A model generated the notes under the pieces. That model did no database searches, had not been told where the DNA came from, and saw nothing but the letters and a program-made list of their open reading frames with translations. The position numbers and the translations under genes are program-made. 7,776 bases of DNA from the NCBI GenBank assembly GCA_035623275.1, contig DASPTT010000052.1, positions 1-7,776 on the forward strand, in the 5' to 3' direction. Of the stretch, positions 1 to 4,669 are shown piece by piece. How positions within the stretch are numbered: the stretch's first letter is position 1; the number at the start of each line of letters is the position of its first letter. Source of the stretch: DASPTT01 sp035623275. GTDB lineage: Bacteria > Actinomycetota > Acidimicrobiia > Acidimicrobiales > UBA8190.

Positions 1-1
1 G

Positions 2-289
2 GGCACCTTCACCACCGCCAGTGCCGCGCCGCTCCTCATCATCCAGGGCGCCGACGACGAGCAGATCCCGGTGGTCTCCACCCAGCTGCTCGCCGCCCAC
101 CTGTGCGCGCTGGGCCAGGACCTCGAGCGCTGGATCTACCCGGGCCAGAGCCATGCGGGCGTGATCGTCCCCTCGGCCAACGACATGATCCACTGGATCG
201 CGGACCGCTTCGCCGGCGATCCCGACCCCGATCCGTACGCGCCGACGGGGCTCCCCGGGGTGCAGACGACGACCTGCCCGTCGGCCTGA
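2..289 (+). CDS. Alpha/beta hydrolase, C-terminal part (5' end outside window)
   Basis: Only the last 95 codons are present; the frame is open from base 2 and ends at TGA 287-289. The visible part fits the C-terminal third of an alpha/beta hydrolase of the secreted lipase or dienelactone-hydrolase type. A hydrophobic strand (PLLIIQG) leads into G-A-D-D-E-Q-I-P, where the second Asp (bases 56-58) is in the usual place of the triad acid. The following helix (STQLLAAHLCALGQD) and YPGQSHAGV carry the triad His (bases 152-154). The nucleophile elbow (GxSxG) would lie upstream of the window, so activity and substrate cannot be judged. The gene converges on the DUF6065-like gene with a 22-base gap, so it is probably not part of the peptide locus. 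Family assignment is confident; lipase versus another esterase or peptidase is open. Confidence 0.82.
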   Translation, partial: GTFTTASAAPLLIIQGADDEQIPVVSTQLLAAHLCALGQDLERWIYPGQSHAGVIVPSANDMIHWIADRFAGDPDPDPYAPTGLPGVQTTTCPSA

Positions 290-311
290 GCCGTCGCCGC
301 CGTTGCGACCG

Positions 312-1145
312 TCAGCGTGCGCCCTGCCAGGCGGGCGCGGCGCGGCTCGCCTCGCGATAGGCCGTGTCGAACTCCAGGCCCATGGCGTTGGTCGAGCGGT
401 GCGCGAGCTTGCGGGCCATGAACGCGTCCTGCTGGGATCGGAAGGCCTCCACCTCGTCGCCGCGCGCGGTGCGGAGATCCGTGCCCACCCGTGGCACGAA
501 GAACGCCTGGCCCACCGGGTTGCGGCCCGAGCCGCTCAAGATCTCGCCGGCCTGGAGCACGTAGCGGAACTCGGTGTCGAAGGCGTACCAGTCCGTCTCG
601 ACGCGGGCCGACAGGGCCAGGAGCGTCGGCGACTGGGGCTGGTTGAGCACGCCCGTGAACACCGTGTCCCAACCCGGCGGCGTGCGGAAATCGGTGGCCC
701 CGCGCAGTGCCACCGCACCGGGGGGGAGCCACAGGCTCCCCGACCGCACGAGCGCCTCGCGCACGGCCAGGATCTCCTCTTCCGACCACGTGCAGGCCGG
801 GGACACGCGGGTGAGCTCCCAGGACCACACGCCGGTGCCGTTGGCCGGCACGAGGAAGCGCGACGCGAACAACGGCTCGGGACGCACGGCATCGCCCCCG
901 AAGAAGGTGAGCTCCAGCTCCGCGGGACCGGTGCGACGGAGCTGGAACGACTCGTGGTCGGCCAGTGCCGGGTACACGAGGCAGCCCAGCGCGCTGGCCG
1001 CCTCCAGCGGTCCGCACATACGGGCGTGCTGGGGGAGCATCGGGCGCCGTCCCTCTCGCCGCGGCGGTCGTCCGATCCCGGGCCGGTGCCGGCCCGGGAC
1101 GCAGGTGACGACGACCGCCTCGTCGAGCGCGTCGGGTGTGGGCAT
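312..1145 (-). CDS. DUF6065-like protein, partner of the second precursor peptide
   Basis: 277 residues, ATG start at 1145. That start lies 2 bases beyond the TGA of the upstream peptide gene (1148-1150), so the two are probably translationally coupled. Internal ATGs at 1040 and 1019 would remove the N-terminal VVVTCVPG strand, which looks like part of the fold. The layout recalls the uncharacterised DUF6065 family as I remember it: a C-x-P strand near the N-terminus, a CGPLEAASALG helix (44-54), a PPGWDTVFTGVLNQP segment (156-170), then the characteristic VETDWYAFDTEFRY block (182-195) and a late G-x-A-F-F-V-P strand. The middle holds beta-rich aromatic segments (VWSWELTRVSPACTW). There is no signal peptide or membrane helix. 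The biochemical role is unknown; position next to a precursor peptide suggests it modifies, binds or chaperones that peptide. A profile search with DUF6065 would decide the family. Confidence 0.72.
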   Translation of the reverse strand: MPTPDALDEAVVVTCVPGRHRPGIGRPPRREGRRPMLPQHARMCGPLEAASALGCLVYPALADHESFQLRRTGPAELELTFFGGDAVRPEPLFASRFLVPANGTGVWSWELTRVSPACTWSEEEILAVREALVRSGSLWLPPGAVALRGATDFRTPPGWDTVFTGVLNQPQSPTLLALSARVETDWYAFDTEFRYVLQAGEILSGSGRNPVGQAFFVPRVGTDLRTARGDEVEAFRSQQDAFMARKLAHRSTNAMGLEFDTAYREASRAAPAWQGAR

Positions 1146-1147
1146 GC

Positions 1148-1492
1148 TCAGCCGGCGCCGAACTCGTACATGCCGCCGCCGCCGAAGGACGCCGGCATGT
1201 AGGAGCCGCTGATGCTCCCGAATTGGCTCAGGCCGCCGAAGCTCATGTGCACCTGGGGGGCAGAGGCGCCGGGGATCCCCATCGAGAACGAGAAGCCGCT
1301 CACCTCGTCCTCCTCGGGCTCGGCGAACTGGAAGCCGCTGACCTCGCTGGCGTGCTCCTTGGCGTGCTCGATGAGCAGCACCAGCGCGGAAGCCTCACCA
1401 GGGGTCAGCTCCTGGCTGAACTGGGCGAGCTTCATGGCCAACGATGCGTAGTCGGCCTCCGTCCGCACGGTGGTCTCTACGGAGTCGCTCAT
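1148..1492 (-). CDS. Precursor-like peptide 1, Gly/Ser/Phe/Met-rich C-terminus
   Basis: 114 residues. The ATG at 1492 follows a strong GAGGAG site with a 7-base spacer. The same frame is open further upstream, but this start is favoured by the ribosome binding site and by similarity of its leader to that of the other peptide gene. Residues 13-50 form a charged/hydrophobic helix-like leader containing ELTPGEASALVLLIEHAKEH. Then come two copies of a motif, EVSGFQF (50-56) and EVSGFSF (63-69), separated by an acidic spacer. The last 45 residues are low in charge and rich in Gly, Ser, Met, Phe and Tyr (for example MSFGGLSQFGS and SFGGGGMYEFGAG). There is no cysteine, so lanthionine, sactionine or Cys-derived azole chemistry is excluded; Ser, Thr, His, Met, Phe and Tyr remain as targets. 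This looks like a RiPP precursor or a small exported structural peptide. I do not recognise a named family. Confidence 0.8.
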   Translation of the reverse strand: MSDSVETTVRTEADYASLAMKLAQFSQELTPGEASALVLLIEHAKEHASEVSGFQFAEPEEDEVSGFSFSMGIPGASAPQVHMSFGGLSQFGSISGSYMPASFGGGGMYEFGAG

Positions 1493-1498
1493 GGTCTG

Positions 1499-1506
1499 TC
1501 TCCTCG
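1499..1506 (-). promoter_or_regulatory. Shine-Dalgarno block of precursor peptide 1
   Basis: Reads CGAGGAGA on the minus strand, with GAGGAG 7 bases before the ATG at 1492. The identical 8-base block precedes precursor peptide 2 at 2983-2990. It fixes the start within a longer open frame. Confidence 0.8.
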
Positions 1507-1509
1507 GTG

Positions 1510-1519
1510 CTGGTCGGTC
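1510..1519 (-). repeat. Leader word GACCGACCAG, copy before peptide 1
   Basis: Ten-base word in the 5' leader of peptide 1, found identically in the leader of peptide 2 (3004-3013). Together with the shared promoter-like element and Shine-Dalgarno block it indicates that the two leaders share ancestry or a common regulator. Confidence 0.65.
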
Positions 1520-1556
1520 GGTGCAGTGCCGTCGGCGCGGCGTCGTGACGCAGTGG

Positions 1557-1583
1557 TGACGGCGCGTCGGGCGGTCGGTTACA
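1557..1583 (-). promoter_or_regulatory. ECF-like promoter element A (TGTAACC-N15-CGTCA) before peptide 1
   Basis: On the minus strand TGTAACC (1583-1577) is followed by 15 bases and CGTCA (1561-1557). Counted as AAC-N16-CGTC, this matches the general layout of promoters used by ECF sigma factors. It ends 64 bases before the peptide 1 ATG (1492). The TAA inside TGTAACC is the stop codon of the upstream methyltransferase. The same element with the same spacing occurs at 3039-3065 and 3131-3157, which argues against chance. It could instead be an operator for another regulator. Confidence 0.6.
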
Positions 1584-2655
1584 CGGTGGGGTCCGCAGGC
1601 ACGGCACCGCACCCGGGACGCTCGACGACCACGTCGACGAGGGTGGCGGTCACCGGCGCGCCCTGCCGGCGAAAGCGCCCGGTGAGCGTCGCGGAGACCT
1701 CCGGGGGGCCCACCGCCTCGAGGTGCACCGCACATCCCTCCTCACGCAGGGACGCGCACAGCGCGTCGAGGGGCCGGGTGCCGTCGTCGTAGCGCAGGTC
1801 CAGGCACTGGGTGACGGCGACGCCACCGGGGGCGAGGAGGGCGGCCCCCTCGGCGATGAAGCGGGCGGGCAGCTCCTGGCCGGTCGGGCCGCCGTCGGCG
1901 AAGACGCGGGGCGTGCCGTCCGGCGCGGGTAGCGCCCGGGGCACCCACGGGGCGTTGGCCACGACGAGGTCGAACGAGCGGGGTGCCAAGCCGTGGCCCA
2001 CGTCGGCGACGGCCCCTGCCAACGCGCCGCGACTGGGCGGGTTCAGCCGGAAGGTCATCGAGGCAGCCGCGACCGTGGCGGGCAGCACGTCGGTGCCCAG
2101 CATCAGCTCGTAACGCGGGGCGAGGGCGGCGGCCACGAACCCGGTGCCCGTGCCGAGCTCGACGGCACGGCGCCCGCCGGCCGCCAGCGTCCACGCCCGG
2201 CGCAGCAGCCAGAACGAGTCGGCCCCCAGGTAGACGAGGCCGCCGCCGTCGGGGTCCTGGCGGGGGAGCACCGCGAGCACGCGGCCCGCCCCGAGGATCG
2301 TGAAGCGGGCGGTGACGGTGTCCCCGTCCCCGTCGCCGTCGACGGCACGGGCGTCCACCAGCGCGTCGACCGCATGGCGCCCGAGCCTGCCCTCCACGGC
2401 GCGGCGGTCGGCGGTGCGGCCCCGCGCGAGCGCCACGAGCGGGTCCTCGGGCCCCTCGTCGAGGCCCTCGTCGGGCCCGGCGCCGGGCTCGGCGCCGGGC
2501 TCTCGGTCGCGCCCGGCCGGACCGGGGGCGCTCGAGTAGCCGACGCGCCGGAGCTCGGCCCCGAGGAGCTCCAGCGCGGTCATGGCGGGCTCGTGGGCCA
2601 CCACCGTCGGCGCGTCGAGGTGCGCCCAGGTCCGCTCCGCCACGGCGTTGGTCAT
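1579..2655 (-). CDS. Class I SAM-dependent methyltransferase (HemK/PrmC-like, NAPW variant)
   Basis: 358 residues, ATG at 2655, 19 bases after the stop of precursor peptide 2. The Shine-Dalgarno is only moderate (GGGAAG). The frame is open further upstream, but that part is the shadow of the peptide gene. The C-terminal half is a Rossmann-type methyltransferase: motif I VELGTGTGF (165-173), the acidic residue ending strand beta-2 in GTD (Asp189), and motif IV ANAPWVP (233-239). NAPW takes the place of the NPPY typical of methyltransferases acting on amide or amino nitrogen (HemK/PrmC and related enzymes). Residues 1-160 are a separate N-terminal region with an acidic Gly/Pro/Glu-rich linker (about 48-71) and a beta-rich part (114-145). 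By position it is the likely modifier of precursor peptide 2. N-methylation of a Gln, Asn or backbone site is an inference; the substrate could also be unrelated. Confidence 0.87.
   Translation of the reverse strand: MTNAVAERTWAHLDAPTVVAHEPAMTALELLGAELRRVGYSSAPGPAGRDREPGAEPGAGPDEGLDEGPEDPLVALARGRTADRRAVEGRLGRHAVDALVDARAVDGDGDGDTVTARFTILGAGRVLAVLPRQDPDGGGLVYLGADSFWLLRRAWTLAAGGRRAVELGTGTGFVAAALAPRYELMLGTDVLPATVAAASMTFRLNPPSRGALAGAVADVGHGLAPRSFDLVVANAPWVPRALPAPDGTPRVFADGGPTGQELPARFIAEGAALLAPGGVAVTQCLDLRYDDGTRPLDALCASLREEGCAVHLEAVGPPEVSATLTGRFRRQGAPVTATLVDVVVERPGCGAVPADPTV
2479..2502 (+). repeat. 12-base direct repeat, two copies, inside the methyltransferase linker
   Basis: GGCGCCGGGCTC occurs twice back to back (2479-2490 and 2491-2502). 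On the minus strand it encodes a doubled Glu-Pro-Gly-Ala in the acidic, presumably disordered linker. It is probably a slippage product with no specific function. Confidence 0.6.
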
Positions 2656-2674
2656 CGCCCGTCTTCCCGGGTCC

Positions 2675-2977
2675 TCACGCGCCGCCGGCGTACTGCATCG
2701 CGTCGAAGAAGGGCTGCGAGATCTTGAACTTGCCCTGCTCGGCGGTGAACGGGCTGTTGCTCCTGGGGCCCGCGGTGGTGAAGTCGATCTTGACGAAGGC
2801 GTCGTAGGCGAAGCCGGCGACCTCCGGGTACTCGGCTGCCGCGTCGCGCACCATGGCGCGCTCGTCGTCGGTGAAGGCGAACCCGGACACGTCACTGAAG
2901 TCGCCTTCGGCCAGCCGGGCGCGCACGTCTTCGTCGTCCATCGCCTGCAGTGCCTTGCGCACGTCGTCTCGTCCCAT
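2675..2977 (-). CDS. Precursor-like peptide 2, acidic leader with VSGF/VAGF motifs
   Basis: 100 residues. The ATG at 2977 is preceded by GAGGAG with a 7-base spacer. The N-terminal 60 residues are acidic and helix-like, with an order of blocks (DDEDVRARLAEGDF, then TDDERAMVRDAA) reminiscent of Os1348/Franean1-type leader peptides of the NHLP precursor clan; I recall that resemblance from pattern, not from a search. Two motif copies are present, DVSGFAF (29-35) and EVAGFAY (52-58), matching those in peptide 1. The second resembles the VAGG end of nitrile-hydratase-type leaders but with GF instead of GG. The tail (about 60-100) is less acidic, aromatic and Ser/Thr-containing, ending MQYAGGA. 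No cysteine is present. The methyltransferase follows directly and is the probable partner. It is likely the substrate of this locus's exporter; it could alternatively be a small regulatory protein. Confidence 0.82.
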   Translation of the reverse strand: MGRDDVRKALQAMDDEDVRARLAEGDFSDVSGFAFTDDERAMVRDAAAEYPEVAGFAYDAFVKIDFTTAGPRSNSPFTAEQGKFKISQPFFDAMQYAGGA

Positions 2978-2982
2978 GCGAA

Positions 2983-2990
2983 TCTCCTCG
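2983..2990 (-). promoter_or_regulatory. Shine-Dalgarno block of precursor peptide 2
   Basis: CGAGGAGA on the minus strand, with GAGGAG 7 bases before the ATG at 2977; identical to the block before peptide 1. It decides this start over an upstream in-frame ATG at 3049. Confidence 0.8.
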
Positions 2991-3003
2991 GATCGTCGGT
3001 GGA

Positions 3004-3013
3004 CTGGTCGGTC
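3004..3013 (-). repeat. Leader word GACCGACCAG, copy before peptide 2
   Basis: Identical ten-base word to 1510-1519, also between the promoter-like element and the Shine-Dalgarno. The distance from its 5' base to the ATG is 36 bases here and 27 before peptide 1. Confidence 0.65.
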
Positions 3014-3038
3014 CCCCGATGTGCTGATGGCATCAGGG

Positions 3039-3065
3039 TGACGGCGCATCCGCGTGCCGGTTACA
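3039..3065 (-). promoter_or_regulatory. ECF-like promoter element B (TGTAACC-N15-CGTCA) before peptide 2
   Basis: On the minus strand TGTAACC lies at 3065-3059 and CGTCA at 3043-3039. It ends 61 bases before the peptide 2 ATG, almost the same distance as element A from its gene. Similarity to A goes beyond the two boxes: both read GCGCCGTCACC around the -10-like part. It is the probable main promoter of the peptide 2-methyltransferase cassette. Confidence 0.62.
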
Positions 3066-3070
3066 ACGTG

Positions 3071-3086
3071 TCGGCTTGCGAGCCGA
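3071..3086. other. Small perfect inverted repeat between promoter-like elements C and B
   Basis: TCGGCT (3071-3076) and AGCCGA (3081-3086) flank a four-base loop, TGCG. It lies downstream of the S8 protease stop, 5 bases upstream of element B on the minus strand. There is no T-tract, so it is not a convincing intrinsic terminator. It could be a weak transcript-end hairpin, a protein-binding palindrome, or chance in GC-rich DNA. Confidence 0.35.
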
Positions 3087-3130
3087 AGTGGGTGCCCCGA
3101 GGGCTCCCCGATCCGTTCGTCTGGGTTGGC

Positions 3131-3157
3131 TGACGACGGTCGCGGTGCCCGGTTACA
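3131..3157 (-). promoter_or_regulatory. ECF-like promoter element C (TGTAACC-N15-CGTCA) at the end of the S8 protease gene
   Basis: TGTAACC at 3157-3151 and CGTCA at 3135-3131 on the minus strand, with the same 15-base spacing as A and B. The TAA of TGTAACC is the stop codon of the S8 protease. It lies 153 bases before the peptide 2 ATG and 65 bases before the next copy (B), so the two may form tandem promoters. The N15 part differs from A and B, which makes this the least certain copy. Confidence 0.5.
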
Positions 3158-4121
3158 GGCGCGGCGGGGCGCCGATGGCCCGAAGCGCCGAAGTGGCGCG
3201 AGCCCCGGCCGCGGTCATGCGGCTGGCGGCGAGCGCGCCCGTGAGCCGACCTGCGGGCCGTGGCGCCTCCTGCACGTTCGCAGCCGTCGCCCACAGGACG
3301 GTCTTGAGCTGGAACGGCCGGAGCTCGGGGTGCTTGGCCTTGACGAGCGTGGCGATCCCGGCGATGTGGGGAGCGGCATACGAGTTCCCCGTCCCCGTCA
3401 TCCGTCCGCCGCCGCGCCAGCTCAACTCCACGTCGATGCCGGGGGCAAGGAACTCGGTGGGCGGCTCGGGGTTGAAGTGGAAGCGGAAGGGGTCGGTGGC
3501 CAGGTTGCAGGCGACGCTCGTCACCGACGCGTACAGGGAGGGGAAGCTCGGTTTGGCCATGTTGTTCGCCGCGGTCACGAGGAACACACCGCGGAAGTAC
3601 GCCCGGTCGCAGACCTCGTAGAAGGCCAGCGCCCAGTCGCGTTTGGTCGTGCCCAGCGAGAGATTGACGACGTCGAAGCCCTCCTCGACGGCCCACCCCA
3701 GCCCGGCCAGGAATGCGGCGGCCTTTCCCGCCAGCCCCGCGCCCAGGACCCGGACGCTGGTGATGCGGGCCTCGGGGGCGAGGCGGTGGATGATGCCCGC
3801 ACAGGCGGTGCCGTGGCCGAAGGCGTCGTCGTGGGGTCCCGGGGTGAGCACCGGCTCGCCGCCCTCGTCGAGGGTGACCATCACGCCCTTGTCCACCTCG
3901 ACGCAGCCCTGGAGGTCGGGGTGGTCCGCCTCGACGCCGCTGTCGACCACCGCTACCCGCACCCCCTTGCCCGTCGAGCCGCCCCAGGCCCATTCGGGCG
4001 ACAAGTCCTCGATGCGAGCCACGCCGGCCAGTCGCAGCACCGACGATTCGCGCGTCCACTCCGGGCGCGGGGCGGCAGGGCGGACCGGGGTGGACGGGGG
4101 TGCGGTGGGGCCCTCAGCCAC
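3153..4121 (-). CDS. Subtilisin-family (S8) serine protease, cytoplasmic type
   Basis: 322 residues from the GTG at 4121, which overlaps the end of the GAF gene by 8 bases (GTGGCTGA), a typical coupling overlap. An in-frame GTG at 4178 would overlap by 65 bases and adds only a basic, unstructured stretch. The complete S8 core is visible: Asp60 in VAVVDSGV, His103 in FGHGTACAGI, the oxyanion Asn187 in TAANN, and Ser247 in GTGNSYAAPHIAG. The residue before Ser247 is Asn, where subtilisins usually have Thr. About 45 residues precede the core; this is short for a propeptide and shows no signal peptide or C-terminal anchor, so action inside the cell is likely. Position next to precursor-like peptides and an exporter suggests leader removal or trimming, as S8 enzymes do in some RiPP pathways. 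That role is inferred; general proteolysis remains possible. Confidence 0.92.
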   Translation of the reverse strand: MAEGPTAPPSTPVRPAAPRPEWTRESSVLRLAGVARIEDLSPEWAWGGSTGKGVRVAVVDSGVEADHPDLQGCVEVDKGVMVTLDEGGEPVLTPGPHDDAFGHGTACAGIIHRLAPEARITSVRVLGAGLAGKAAAFLAGLGWAVEEGFDVVNLSLGTTKRDWALAFYEVCDRAYFRGVFLVTAANNMAKPSFPSLYASVTSVACNLATDPFRFHFNPEPPTEFLAPGIDVELSWRGGGRMTGTGNSYAAPHIAGIATLVKAKHPELRPFQLKTVLWATAANVQEAPRPAGRLTGALAASRMTAAGARATSALRAIGAPPRL

Positions 4122-4653
4122 GGGCCAGGATGGCTTCGACGAGGCTTGCCACCTGCGCGTAGGCGCCGGGATCCGCACCGGCCAGGCGCCGGAGCTCGCC
4201 GCCGAGCTCGTCGGGGCTCCGCACCGTCACCTCGGCCCCCTCGGCCTCCATGGCGGCCGCGGCGATGCCGGCGAGCAACGTGGCCAGCTCGACGTCGTCG
4301 AAGCTGAACGTGGCCGCCCCGGCCTTGTCCACCATCTCGAGCACGCCCACCACGGCGTCGCTCGTGGCGCAGGGCACCGACAGCACGCTGGTGGGCCGAC
4401 GTTCCAGCCGGGCCAGGACTCCTTCGCCGAGGCGGGTGTCGTCGCCCCGAACGGCCATGGCCATGGGCTGGCCGGAGTTGACGACGAAGCCGGCGGTGCC
4501 GGCGTCGGCCGGCGCCTCGGACCCCACGAGCTCGCCGGCCCCGACCGCACCCACGACGACGAGCCGGTCGCCGCGCAGGGCCAGGGCCCACCCCGCGGAG
4601 GCGGCGGTCGCACCGACGGCCGACGACACCACCGCCTGCACCACGCTGTTCAC
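4114..4653 (-). CDS. Small GAF-domain protein
   Basis: 179 residues, GTG start at 4653 preceded by a strong GGGGAGG site with a 5-base spacer. The gap from the exporter stop is 16 bases, and it overlaps the protease gene by 8 bases, so the three are probably cotranscribed. Residues about 5-138 fit one GAF domain: an N-terminal helix, strands (GWALALRGDRLVVVG), GTAGFVVNSGQPMAM (53-67), SVLSVPCATSDAVVGVLEMVDK (89-110), and the closing FSFDDVELATLLAGIAAAAME helix (116-136). A further 40 residues end in a helix (AYAQVASLVEAILARG). No kinase, cyclase, HTH or other output domain is attached, so it either binds a small ligand and acts through a partner or is a structural relic. The single Cys95 is in the likely pocket strand. 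The ligand is unknown. Its link to peptide export is by position only. Confidence 0.88.
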   Translation of the reverse strand: MNSVVQAVVSSAVGATAASAGWALALRGDRLVVVGAVGAGELVGSEAPADAGTAGFVVNSGQPMAMAVRGDDTRLGEGVLARLERRPTSVLSVPCATSDAVVGVLEMVDKAGAATFSFDDVELATLLAGIAAAAMEAEGAEVTVRSPDELGGELRRLAGADPGAYAQVASLVEAILARG

Positions 4654-4669
4654 GCGCGCCTCCCCTCGC

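Noticed and set aside
317..337. GC-rich inverted repeat (GCGCCC ... GGGCGC) near the convergent gene ends, as a terminator
   Set aside because: It lies within the last codons of the DUF6065-like gene and has no U-tract on either strand; inverted repeats of this size are common at this base composition.
303..1202. Long open frame on the plus strand opposite the DUF6065-like gene
   Set aside because: Its product is Arg/Gly/His-rich low-complexity sequence with no recognisable domain; the opposite strand has a coherent protein. Such mirror frames are expected in very GC-rich DNA.
1148..2977. Classical double-glycine leader with C39 peptidase processing
   Set aside because: Neither peptide has a GG site at a leader/core boundary in the usual context; the GG pairs sit within Gly-rich tails. 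The exporter domain resembles peptidase MA and not C39.
2656..3033. Upstream extension of the methyltransferase frame through the peptide 2 region
   Set aside because: The extension is Ser/Thr/Arg/Pro-rich shadow sequence. The peptide 2 frame there has a clear Shine-Dalgarno, start and leader-like composition, and a methyltransferase start at 2655 fits the operon spacing.
3066..3130. A further tiny gene between promoter-like elements C and B
   Set aside because: No start codon with a ribosome binding site or coding-like frame is visible in this stretch; only the small inverted repeat at 3071-3086 stands out.
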